Part shown: positions 25,374 through 36,411 of the stretch, one piece after another | Numbering within the stretch: position 1 is the first letter of the stretch | Layout of the letters: every line of letters begins with the position of its first letter | Assembly: GCA_002633005.1 (NCBI GenBank) | Contig: NMRA01000048.1 | Coordinates: forward strand, 186,001-250,000 | Reading direction: 5' to 3' | DNA length: 64,000 bases | Source of the DNA: Phoronis australis | Taxonomy: Eukaryota; Phoronida; Phoronidae | Translations under genes and position numbers: made by a program | Notes under the pieces: generated by a model | Told to the model about the DNA's origin: nothing | The model's input: only the letters and a program-made list of their open reading frames with translations | Database searches by the model: none

Positions 25374-28300
25374 GTACAGTAGAGTTGTGCAATCGTGTTA
25401 CATGAAAAAAGTATTTTGTTAGTCAAATGGTGTTCAATAGCGTCAGCTTCAATGTGGACAATAAGCAAGTCCTGAAATAGCATAGCATCGCTTTCTCCCT
25501 GAGCTTTTTACCCACAATGCAGCACATGTGTCAAGCTCTCGTCTTGCTTCTTTATGCGAATGTGCTATTCGCTATCTCACAGCCTAGTTATTGTGTAATT
25601 CATGATTGCAATGCACGCAAACATATATCATTTCATTTTGGGTTTCAATGTTGACACCCGATTTCAACTAATAAAATATAGAGATAGAATTTTCAAATTT
25701 CGTGCGAAGTTTGTCGCGTATTGTTTACGTGGCAGCCGTGATTCAACCCCGCACCGAATTTGGAAAAACCACATTTTTACGAAAAACACAGTCACATGAC
25801 CACAGACAGTGAGACATTATTTTCGTAAGGATTTGTTATCATCAAGAATTTGAAAAATATATGGTTTCATGGGTTTACAAGTTGTATTTTAAGACATTTA
25901 ATGAAGTTTGACCCTTGGTAGCAAAGGTACCCTGTCTCATAATAGTAACGCCACGCATTGACAGCATAATCATCTCCGTCAGCCAGTGACTTCCGGTGGT
26001 CTTTGCGTCATTTGAAATGAATTTGTAGAAAGAGAACGAATTTTGTATCTTTTCTCGTTGAAACTGAGAAACGTGTTACATGCCAAGTGCTTTACCTTTT
26101 TGTTTGTGTGAAGTCCAATATGCATTGGTAATGGGGTTGAAATTGAATAGAGAATGTGAGATCAAGTGATTGGAAAATTGAATCGTCGCTGTTTCTGTAT
26201 AGCGACTACGTGATCAGGATCACATGGGTTGGCTACGCCAGGTGCTCGATGGTGCTTTCACTAATTAAAAAACTACGATGTAATGGTGAAAATCATCAAT
26301 TAAACCATATATCTCAAGCACTAGAATTTTATCTAGCGAGCAGTGTTTCGAAAATTACATTCAGGAATTCATGAAAAGGGGCTTTGATTCGCCAAATGTT
26401 GAAAGACGTCGTTTGTCATTTGACAAATTCATCGCAGGGCGACAAAAAGAGGTTAGAATTCTTTGCGAATTCTGTTTTAATCTGCATAAACTTGCTTCAT
26501 CGAAGGTATGGATAGAATCATCCAGAGTTGCTAAAGAAATTAAACTCTTTTAAAACTGCGGACCATGGGGGGCTGGGCGGAGGGGGCGGGCTGAGCCGCC
26601 CATGAGCTGTTACTTTTCATTGTAAATTGTTCACACGTGGTGACAAATTCTTAATTCACAGTCCATAATTATTTGGACAATATCCGTTTAAAATACATGG
26701 GACTTATGTGAGCACAGAGGTCGATAGGGAGTTTAATTGACGTGTTGTCAAGTAACCGACTGGAAGAGTTCTCGTTTCAGTACCCTTGAGTCAAAAATGA
26801 GGTTGATTATGGAATGGGTTTCATGGGAAACCATTAAATGGGAATGATTATGGGACACAGAACAGTTCTGGCTAACTTTCACCAATCAATGGACTTGCCA
26901 CCGTTTCTTCACTCTGTCGAAAGCTATGAATGCAAAGAATGAAAAGTTTTGAGTTATTTCACATCAAAAGTCCTACAGATGAGCACAAAAACTTTATTCT
27001 ACCTAGTGTTTTTTCCTGCTTTCGGTCCAATTGAAAAGCAATGTAGGCTAAGAAAAAATAGTTAAAAACACAAAATGGCACTTTTCATTTCAAAACTACC
27101 ACTTCTCTGCCAATGCGCGACATACTGAAGCCAACATTAGATTCTATACCAAACGTCCAGATTCCAAATATGCGGTTCAAAATTGCTATTAACCAATTAG
27201 AATTTTTGCAATTCTGGCTTGTTTGAGGGTTACCTGAAATCGCAGACGATTACTCAGTGGCTACTCAGCAATGCCCAAATGCAACATGGGGCCGCCGTCT
27301 TGACTAAGAGTGCATCTACAGCCAAACAAGTGAATTTTTCTCATTCCCAACATGTTCACAAATGGAAACAAATCCCAACATGTTCACAAATGGAAACAAA
27401 CCAGATTCTCTGAGCCTACGTGTAACGCCTGTCTCAAAACTGCCCCCAAATCTGGCCAGCACTTGAAATTTATTTTTAGCTATGCAAATTGGCAACCGTT
27501 TTGGCCACCGCTAAAACATGAGCAGCAGAGTTACCTTAACTCGAAAAGAACGCTTTGGGCGCGTTCCGTATAATGTATAGACGCAAGAATTGACGAGACA
27601 CGTCGTGGCGAGAAATTTCGCTCATGGAAAAAACTGTGATTTTTTCCATAATTCAATATTCCTGCGTCGTCAACTAATCACTTGAACTTACTCGCGAAAC
27701 ATTCGCCTTTCATTCGCATGATTTACGTGCTCTTGCGTGATCGTACATTTCTTTTAATAAACTTGCTCTACGGGACAAGCCTCACGTTCCTGCTCGCGAA
27801 CAGCTTAGCTAAGCGGTCTTGTTGAATTTTGCCAGAGAAAATTCCTCACGGGGTAAGAGGTAACTACTTTATCCCACTTTGTTTTGCATTTTCAGGCAAT
27901 GGAAAACCTGGGTAGTGGATCCGTCCCGTCCATTCTACTACAGATGGTTGTTTGTTGTCTCTCTTGCTGTATTTTATAACATACTTGTTATCGTGGCCCG
28001 ATCTGTGTTCAGTGAGCTTCAGACGGAATATACGACGTTATGGTTAGTGTTGGATTACATGGGAGATTTCGTGTACATATTGGATTCATCCGTCCGCTTT
28101 CGCACAGGTAAGAAAGGAAGTCGGTGGCGTAGCTCCTAAACACGCTTACCACGCCCTTGTACTTAGGATGGATACCAATGGCAGAGTGGCGATGTGGAAT
28201 AATTCCTTACCCACATAAAGAGAACGAACGTTCTCATCTACATAACAGGTATCAGGTTCCATTCTGCACAACATTCAAAACTTAGACCACCGCAATACCT

Positions 28301-30253
28301 GCAATCGGGGAAATGAATAATCCTGTCCGACACACTACCACTTCGCAGACCCCCACCCCCTCCTCCCACCTTCTCACCCGAGACTACACCAAGAGGTCAA
28401 ACTATTCATTCAAGTTGGTGGTACGTCCCTACTCCCGGGCCTACTCCTCCAATTTGTGCATTCCCTTTCGCCATAAACGTTCAGTGGTTAAAGGGCCTCG
28501 AATCGGAGCTCGATAGTATATGAAGATACCTTTCCAAAATAGATTATCAGTCCGCAAACAACATGACTAGTTCGTCTTCCTCAGTACTCACTGTTGATTG
28601 TCATCTCCGAAATTTGGAGTAGGCTAAACTGGAACATGACCGATATGTTTCGTTCATGTCTTCATTTAAGTGGTGGCACAAAAATTGGATTACACGGGAG
28701 ATTTTGTGGAGTGACGTCACGACGTGCACGTGTACATTGCACTCTTTCATGCAGATAGTCCACCTAGGCGTGAGCCCAGGGTCAAATTTTTCTACTCGAA
28801 GTCGAACTCGAACTTATGATTGGCATTTTCTATTCCAGGTTACCTCGAACAAGGATTAATGGTGCGTGATCCAAAAAAGCTTGCTAAAAACTATATTCGT
28901 ACATGGCAATTTGTGCTAGACACATTAAGCGTTATTCCAACCGACATACTGTATGCGGCGACTGGAATACATGCGCCGTTCCTACGCTTTAATCGTCTGC
29001 TAAGGTCGCCGCGGATGTTCGAGTTCTTCGAGCGAACTGAAACAACTACTAATTTCCCAAACGTCTTTCGTATTGGGAACTTAATCGTTTATATCCTTAT
29101 CATCATTCATTGGAACGCTTGCGCCTACTTCACAATCAGCAGTAGCATAGGATTCGGGTCTGACGGCTGGGTGTACCCTAGTGTAAATTCCACAAACGAT
29201 CAAACGTGGGCACTGCTCTCCCGCAAGTATATATACAGTCTGTACTGGTCAACGCTTACTCTGACCACGATTGGAGAGACACCTCAGCCCGAAAAGAACG
29301 AGGAGTACGTTTTTGTCACAATAGACTTTCTCATTGGTGTATTGATTTTTGCTACCATTGTCGGGAACGTTGGTAGTATGATCACCAATATGAACCAGGC
29401 AAGAACCGAATTCCAGCAGAAGATGGATGGAGTCAAGCAGTACATGGAATTCCGGAAAGTGTCGAAGGAGTTGGAGAGAAGAGTCATTAAGTGGTTCGAT
29501 TATCTGTGGGTGAACAAACAGTCTCTGGACGAGGAACAAATTATGGCTACCTTACCAGATAAACTGAAAGCCGAAATAGCCATTCACGTCCATTACGACA
29601 CCCTAAAAAGGGTGAATATATTTGCTGATTGTGAGCCCGGCCTCTTGGTTGAATTAGTGCTAAAGTTGCAGCTTTCGGTGTTTAGTCCTGGTGACTATAT
29701 CTGTCGAAAAGGAGATATTGGAAGGGAGATGTATATTGTTAAACGAGGCCGGCTCAGTGTAGTCGGAGAAGATGGGAAGACGGTGTATGCCACATTGAGC
29801 GAAGGAAGTGTGTTTGGAGAAGTGAGCATACTCAATATAGCTGGGAACAAAACCGGAAACAGACGAACCGCGAACGTGCGCAGTATAGGCTATTCTGACT
29901 TGTTTGTTTTGTCGAAGGATAACCTGTGGGATGCCCTGGCGGAATACCCAGAGGCCAAGGATATCTTGATAGAACGCGGAAAAGACATTTTGATGAAAGA
30001 CGACCTTTTGGATGAAGACGCGGTGATCGAACAACAGAAGAAAAAAGAAACATTGGAAGAGAAAACGGAAAAGCTCGAGTCCCAACTAGACATTATCAAC
30101 ACGAGGTTTGCTCGTCTGTTAGCGGAGTTTAACAGCACTCAGAAGAAGTTGAAACAGCGCATAACGCAGCTGGAGGTGAACAGAAACCGTGATGACATAC
30201 AGTCGGTATTCTCGTCTCCCGGAAAAGACCTAAATATTGACGGATCGTCCTAA
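25216..30253 (+). CDS. Cyclic nucleotide-gated cation channel, CNGA-type alpha subunit (gene span, 3 exons, N-terminus open)
   Basis: Pore-forming subunit of a tetrameric plasma-membrane cation channel opened by cytoplasmic cGMP or cAMP, as in sensory transduction. Exons 25216-25373, 27896-28107 and 28839-30253 join in phase to give 594 residues plus stop. Numbering from the first exon base, S1 begins near residue 53 ([10 protein letters not shown]) and the arginine-bearing S4 ([15 protein letters not shown]) is present. The pore TIGETP is at 267-272 with the selectivity Glu at 270. The C-linker follows ([17 protein letters not shown]), then the cyclic-nucleotide-binding domain with FGE at 449-451 and NRRTAN at 464-469. 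A coiled coil at about 530-575 corresponds to the CLZ trimerisation helix of CNGA subunits. This makes it an alpha, not a beta, subunit. Vertebrate CNGA proteins run to about 690 residues, the excess being N-terminal, so an upstream exon may be missing. Alternatively, translation starts at ATG 25,126 (624 residues). Confidence 0.95.
26567..26590 (+). promoter_or_regulatory. G-quadruplex-forming motif in CNG intron
   Basis: Four G-runs of at least three (six, three, five and three Gs) are separated by loops of 2, 4 and 1 bases, on the coding strand of the intron. This fits the canonical four-run quadruplex pattern in an otherwise AT-rich region. Function is unknown. Confidence 0.6.
27345..27400. 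repeat. Perfect 28-bp tandem duplication
   Basis: Positions 27,345-27,372 and 27,373-27,400 are identical 28-mers beginning TCCCAACATGTTCAC. Identity suggests a recent event. Confidence 0.95.
27896..28107 (+). CDS. CNG channel exon (S1-S3 start)
   Basis: Encodes the end of the N-terminus and S1 ([20 protein letters not shown]), the S1-S2 loop with FSELQ, and the start of S2 ([20 protein letters not shown]). The acceptor is GCATTTTCAG at 27,895 and the donor is ACAG|GTAAGA after 28,107 (phase 1). Joining to the next exon recreates RTGYLEQG, a strongly conserved CNG string. Confidence 0.95.
28108..28838 (+). other. CNG channel intron ending in transposon-like sequence
   Basis: A 731-base intron with GT at 28,108 and AG at 28,837-28,838. 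Its last 65 bases (about 28,772-28,837: CCCAGG...ACTCGAA...GAACTCGAA...TTGGCATTTTCT) closely match the left arm of the foldback element at 18,416-18,520. No other gene is seen in it. Confidence 0.7.
28839..30253 (+). CDS. CNG channel last exon (S3 to C-terminus)
   Basis: One long exon encodes GYLEQG onward: S3, S4, S5, pore helix and filter (TTIGETP), S6 ([18 protein letters not shown]), C-linker, the complete cyclic-nucleotide-binding domain ([36 protein letters not shown]) and the CLZ coiled coil. It ends at TAA 30,251-30,253. The Thr of NRRTAN is the residue associated with cGMP preference in the family. Confidence 0.97.
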
Positions 30254-33200
30254 TGTGACACTGCATTTTTATCCGTTCTCAGAGCGATTTTGTGGATTAG
30301 GCTGACGTTGACTACTCTGTGAATTTTGAAAATAAGGACTGGACGTCAGTGTAGAATTCACAGTACTTTTGAATTAGCTACGCCAACGGCGCCTTATAAA
30401 AAAAAGCAATGAGCTCGAATTTGGAAACCATTTCTTCACTGAATCTAAATTACATTCCCACTTTGAGATTTCTTGACAATTATATTCATTACAAAATGCC
30501 TCGTGAGAAACGACTGAAACTTTTACGTTTTGTCTGATAATTGCCGATGCTCACAAATCCGGCGTTAGTCACATTATCTGTATCATGTGATATTTCCCAG
30601 GTCATTTTTCCATAACATAAACTATCAAAACACGGATTGTTAACGTTTCTATCAAGATTTTTAGCGATGCCCAAAATATTACGGATTTTAGTAAAAAATA
30701 ATAAAAATTAGACCGCGCGTTTTGTGCTCCGAAACTTTCGATTGCCGTATTTAGATTCTCATTTTAAAGCTACAGTATATAGTAATGCTCATGGAAAATT
30801 AAAGGAGGACAATTTACGTAATTACGTAGAACATAAGTAAACTCAAGTCATGAATAACCTTTAAAATTGGTGTTTTTGAAATATTTGTTTTTGGCGGCGA
30901 CGTGCGTCTTGAGTACTGACATGGACCTAATGTACTAGTCGTATTTATTCCGTTACAGTTCCCGCACAGCTTAAACCCGACATTATTTATTTGCCAACAT
31001 GTTTACAAGTCTACATGCAAGCCTATGTTCAAAACTATTTACATTTCAGATATTGCAATAGCGTGACTTTCACTAAGAACTGAGATCATGTTATGAATAT
31101 CATTCGAGCTGCTCAATCGTGAAACCAATTTTTTTGGAATTCAAAATCCAATAACTCAGCCAAATCAGCTATAGTGAACTTAAAAACTGACATAACGACA
31201 ATGAACCCCGAGTTCGTCCCTCTTCGCGGATTCAAGGGTTTCACATTTTCATGATTGGTCCAAAAGGCAATGCCATGTGGAGTGTATTTTCTTTCTCTGG
31301 CACTGTCCTCTCACCACTTCACAAACAGGTCAAAGGGTTTTGCTTTGTATTATTTATTTCCACTGCCGAATTGTGATATAAGTCAACACGATAACATGCA
31401 GAAGCAGATTTCTCCTGCTCCCGCATTCCACTGCCTTTGAAGTAGAATCAACTTATTAAGTCTGCGGTAGTATTTTCTACGGCAACTATAAGCCAAAACG
31501 ATCAACCTGTATTCAGAATCAGTAAATACATAGGTTGCCGAATAGTGAAATATATCGAATAAATACAGAAAAAAAAAACAGGAACTCCAACTGGAAATCG
31601 AACCATCGGTCTCTAGATTGCCGGTTTAATGCTCTTAACACTCAGGAACTGAATTGTCCAAATCTCGTGTGAAAAAGGCAAAATGCCGCTCACGGGATGT
31701 ATGACATAACAGTTGGCTGCTAACAGTAATTGCACAGATATCGGGTCCTCAGTACCTCTTTGGTAAGACCACTAGACCAGTGGGGTTTATGATTTTTTCT
31801 GTGTTTATTTGATGTACTCGGAATCCGTGGCGTCATCTTGTGAATCTGATTGTTCATTGGTTCAGGAATAGCGTCGTCAGTTTGCCTCCCAGCTAGGATC
31901 TCCATACACTCGCGATAACGTACGCAACGGAACGGCCGGAACCCGCTCAGTTTCGTGCTCCACTGTTTCGTAATCGTGCTTTTAAAAACCCTTTAGTTCA
32001 GCTGAGTTTACATGTTAACGAAGGTTTTCCTGGTGTTGCTCATGTTTCCTGCTCCACAAAACAAGCATTCTGAATTCGTTGTCATGGCAATACTGGATGA
32101 TGACGTCGTTGCTGTTGTTGTTCATGGCTAAGATACGCCATGATTGCTTTCGTGTGCTGCTCACAGTTGCAACTGCCGTTTTTAGCTGGAACTAAAAAGT
32201 ACTTACAATGGTTGCCAGTTAATTCATAAAAATATACAGTACCTTAATGTATATAGTTTTCCAATAAAATACAATACAACTGGATATTTATTGTATAATG
32301 TTGTTTTCTTTTATGCATGGAGATATTAACCCTAACTTATGACGGAATTGCGCATTTGAAATTTCTGGGTGTCTAACAAAAATGCCATCCTTGGTCCTTC
32401 ATATTTCTGACAAATTTTGACCATCATTTCTTTCTGAAGATATTTACGCAACCGTGCGCTTGTTCTTGGAAATAGATTTTGGCTTGCGACACCACCGGCG
32501 TAAGAAGTTGGGTGGTTGGCCTTGTTGTGTAGAACTCTGTTGTATTTGCTCTTTATTGGGAAATTCCAATAAAACGTCTTGAGAGCAGCCTTTTTTCACA
32601 AAGACAATCCAGGTGGCGTTTTGCTTCCACGAAAGCACCCATGGAGCTAGGATAAATAGAGAATCCTACGCGAGTCTCAGGTTTATGACATGGGCCAAAC
32701 ATCTTGGAAATTTCGTTAAAATCCCGAGGCTTGACGAGTAACTTTAAGTTATGCAAATGCGCAGGCTGTGCAAGTTAATAGGTGAATTCAGGGTGGACCC
32801 AGGATTCTGAGTTGGGCCGGGGCGGGCACGGGAATAACCAGAATTTCGCCACATGCGCGCGCCCAGGCTAAAATGTAGGGATGGAAGGGTCTCGAATGTT
32901 TGGGTTTGTGGACATTATCACTAAAAAAAAAAAAAAACGGTGACCGGGATTTGTTCAAGGCCTGCACACGGTGCATTCGGCCTCCTGGGCTAGTCAGCCA
33001 TTCGCACCCGGAACTGCCAAATGTCACAATCCGGCACTGGAATTTAGCGTAACTAAGTTGAAGCTGAAATTTACTAAACAATAACTTCGTATTTGATTCC
33101 TGACTACGAAACTCAACCCTGTTTAATACAGCCACCAGTAATGGTTCCTAGTCTTCGAAAGAGACTAACAATCCACTATTGCTAAAGACCTTGTTCACAC

Positions 33201-33420
33201 AATGTGACCCGCCGTGACAAGTCAACTTGGAGAGCACGGTCCGAAACAATTATGACCAACCGTAACATCTTTTCAAGCTCAGAAAACACTCCTGGTTTGA
33301 CTAAGGAACAATATGAGACCAATTTCATAACGGGAAAGTCGTTAATCAAAAGAGATCTTTTGTGGCTGACAGTAAGTGCTTTTAAGGACAATAGGGCTAA
33401 TTTTAAGACATAAGTAAGTT
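30254..33420. other. Intergenic region between the convergent genes, with CNG 3' UTR
   Basis: No gene is seen. A candidate polyadenylation signal for the CNG transcript is AATAAA at 30,700-30,705, which would give a 3' UTR of about 470 bases. A tRNA-like sequence lies at about 31,582-31,656 (minus strand). A family-B-like end (CATGCGCGCGCCCAGGCTAAAA) lies near 32,852, followed by a 15-base A run near 32,923-32,937. The other short frames show no family resemblance. Confidence 0.5.
31582..31656 (-). repeat. tRNA-like sequence (SINE head or tRNA pseudogene)
   Basis: Read on the minus strand it has a degenerate A-box region (TTCCTGAGTGTTAAGAGCATT), an anticodon-arm-like CCGGCAATCTAGAG stretch and a B-box (GGTTCGATTTCC), ending in AGTTCCTG and then a T-run. 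Spacing of the A and B boxes is tRNA-like, but the T-arm stem does not pair well, so I do not call a functional tRNA. A tRNA-derived SINE is the likelier reading. Confidence 0.45.
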
Positions 33421-35449
33421 GAATACTGTTCAGACATTTTATTAAAAACGTTCATATTTTCATTAGCACAGTGGCACCAGACAAAATAAATAACAATCAA
33501 TAATAGTTTATCAAACATATACAAACACACAAAATACATTTAATCAAGAAATACTAATTTTGCAAAGCCCCTCTTCATTGGACTTCTTGGTTAGCCTTAT
33601 CTCTCAATCATTACCTTGGGCCAGAAGGATTTATCTCCCCCCCAAAACAATGGCTAACTGAGTCCTGGACCAAGTTCATGGCACAACTTAGAACAAGTGA
33701 GGCCCCAGTGTTAACATGAAAAACAGAAAAATACTTCAATCACAGTGGTGGACCCAGACTAACCTCAGCTGGTTGAAATGCTATTTGAAATTGCTGTACA
33801 GTGAGTTAGGCAAATAAGATTCAAACTTAAGCCAAATCTTGAGATGAATCAATGGACCGGGCCCAAAAAATCCCCATTCTCTAACCCTAATCGCAAAAAA
33901 TTCATGAAATTCCCAAAAAAATCTGATCTGCAGTTGCTGTTGGAGAACAGACAAATGCCTTAGGGAGTTTTTGACCATGATTCGTACCCATGTAAAACAC
34001 ACTAAGAATTTTAGCTGCCTTATTTGCAAAACCCTGGTCCAGGAACTTCAGATAAACTAAAAAAATGAGCAACCAAAAACTGTGATTGTCATGCGCTCTA
34101 AACATTCTCTCAAAATCAGAAAACACTGAATCACACCTGCATTTAAGTACGCAACACTGGTGACACCTAGTGGTTCTCTAGATAAGCAATATAAATCTTC
34201 ACAAAACCACATGTAAGTCTCGTTGTAAACTCTGCTGCAAAAGGAACAATATGAATAATCTCGTCATTTAACCACTGATAAAACTATTTACATCCCCAAT
34301 TATGTACAAAATATACAAGCCTTTATACAATACAATCCCTAGCGCATGTGCAACGCAATGCAAAAACTCAGACAAAATAGTACAAAAAATACGAAATGCT
34401 CACAATGCATGACAGAAGCATTTTAAAATTCACAAGATTCACTGTCACCATTTATCGGGAATCTAAGACAGTCGGTAACATATTAATTACTCCTCTTCTT
34501 CCAAACAGTCACCTCTTACATAAGTTGATTGGTCAGTAATTTATCCATTCAACTATTCTAATTTTTATTGCAAAATGCTGAATTTGTCGTGATAACAAAA
34601 TGTCAAGATTGCCCAGCCATTTTACCATCCGACACATGAGCGAAAATTACATCAAGTTGAATTTGCTAATACTTTAAGTGATTTTCAGTTATAATCTACT
34701 TTCATGCAATTTTGAAATCCACAAAATAGTTGTGTTACTTGGGCTCACTTATGTCCTTCAGAGCATCTCTATCAACTAATTCCTAAAATTTTCATCTGCC
34801 ATGCAAAATGACATTTCCTGCCTAGAAATGGCCAAGCACTTATGAACACCATCATCCCAGTTGAACACCAGAACACTGAAGGTACATAAATCAAATATAA
34901 ATTAACAAGGTAACCACCCTGAACTCTAAGGTGAAAAATGAGCAGTTTCAAAGCTTGCAAATAACCCTGTCAAGCTTTCATCAAAGAAAAATATCAATTC
35001 TTTGTTGCCTGAAGTTAATCAGAGACAGAACATTTATTGTGCAATCCGTTTTTTATTTCTACCATAAGTTATGCAAACCAGTTCCCCCATCCCGATTTAG
35101 TGTCACATAGAATCCATCTAATTATTTAGAGTCAACTTTGACGACACTCACACAACACCATTTAAATGACTTCCACAGCCAATAATAACAAATATCCTCT
35201 TATAAGCATGAACATAAGACTTCATTTTATACAGTGAATTTCAGGGAGACAGGAAAACACTGTGGAAATCAAATGTCCAAGAGGCTAACTCTTAAAATAA
35301 GTAAGTTTTTCCTCATCTTAACTTTCAAATAATATCAAAAATGCAATATGCAAAAACCAAAAGACCCTGGCTGATCAGCATAATACTTTTAATATAACAT
35401 AATCTAATATATGCTTTGAGCATACTACATCATAAATACAAATATAGAC

Positions 35450-35488
<39 letters not shown>

Positions 35489-35530
35489 CACATACATAAC
35501 CAATTATTACAATTTGTCCACTGTGACAAA
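33421..35530 (-). other. Probable teneurin 3' UTR and downstream sequence
   Basis: No reading frame of interest. Reading on the minus strand from the stop codon, AATAAA hexamers lie at 35,057-35,052 and 35,038-35,033 (3' UTR near 0.5 kb), and another at 33,443-33,438 (a long 3' UTR near 2.1 kb). Which is used cannot be decided here. An (AT)n microsatellite at about 35,452-35,480 would lie within the UTR. Confidence 0.5.
35452..35480. repeat. (AT)n microsatellite
   Basis: About 14 uninterrupted AT dinucleotides, then TGTATATACACATAC. It lies within 80 bases of the teneurin stop codon, in the presumed 3' UTR. Confidence 0.95.
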
Positions 35531-36411
35531 CTATGACATCTTTGGCACAAATTTTACATTATTACTGTCATCTGCAAGCTGCGGATAACTGTCAACACTG
35601 CGAAGGAACTCTCCGTCATAATTCAACGCATAACCGTTAGTCCTTATCTGACCCATTTCCGCCTGCGTCCAAAACTGGGTCCCATGGTTGAAATTAGTCA
35701 CTAGATAACGCTCACGTTCCCATGCTCGTTCCACTGCCCTGGTGCGAGCCAACGCTACGAGTCTTGTTCTCTCTTCAAGCACGTCCGTTCCGTAACGGAT
35801 GTTGATCACGCTAAAATTGCCATGGAATCTCAGTTCTTTGATTACCCTACCCCTGAAAGAGGTTTCGTGTAGAGTCACGTTGACGCCATTTCTAAGTCGC
35901 GTGAAGTCGCTGTAAATGGACAGCGCCTCTTTATCAATGCTGCTCTTAGCAATGTCTTCTTTGACAAGATAATGGTTTATTTTACCATTGATAGTCAAAT
36001 TGATACCAACCGACAACGTATCATTAAATACTACAGAGGCTAACTTGTCCTGCAGATCTGACAAGTCATCAAGCAAGTACGGTATGTTTCGCCCATCAAC
36101 GACAGATAAGACCACTCCATTACCGAATATTGTGGCCAACGGGGAGATACTGTCATCAGAGAAGTCCAAAATCTCAGAGTACTGACTTCCATATCCTTTG
36201 AGCAGAACTGGGGTGGAAATTTTTGACTTTGGCACTACGGAGAGGTGATGCAATTCCTCAAAATCTCGCTCGAATGCACACTCGAAGGTAGAGATGACTG
36301 GCATGAGGTTATGCGTGGGGTTCATCTCCGGCCGAATCTCTCCGCTGAACGACACCTTAGGCAGCAGTGCCGGGATGTTGTACCCAAGAGCAATCAGCCA
36401 ACTGCGAATAT
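35531..36411 (-). CDS. Teneurin exon 23 (C-terminal Tox-GHH/TCAP-like region)
   Basis: Encodes [19 protein letters not shown] to the stop (TGA side at 35,531). The acceptor is TTTATTTCAG at 36,412 and the first two bases complete an Asp codon from exon 22. It includes a family-typical pattern: [48 protein letters not shown] and the TCAP-like tail [13 protein letters not shown]. The protein ends VPKMS, without the glycine-dibasic amidation signal of vertebrate TCAPs. Confidence 0.95.

Larger units (their letters stand above)
25374..27895 (+). other. CNG channel intron (2.5 kb)
   Basis: No additional exon is needed, because the flanking exons join in phase (AG|G gives Arg). It contains a G-rich tract at 26,567-26,590, a 28-bp perfect duplication at 27,345-27,400 and, at about 27,190-27,310, a weak, diverged match to the large inverted repeat of 7.8 kb (the TTTTTG-CAATT...GTTACCT and ATGG-GGCCGCC blocks). 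Confidence 0.7.

Noticed and set aside
29660..30085. 141-codon minus-strand frame under the CNG last exon
   Set aside because: Antisense shadow of a conserved coding exon; its own translation has no family.
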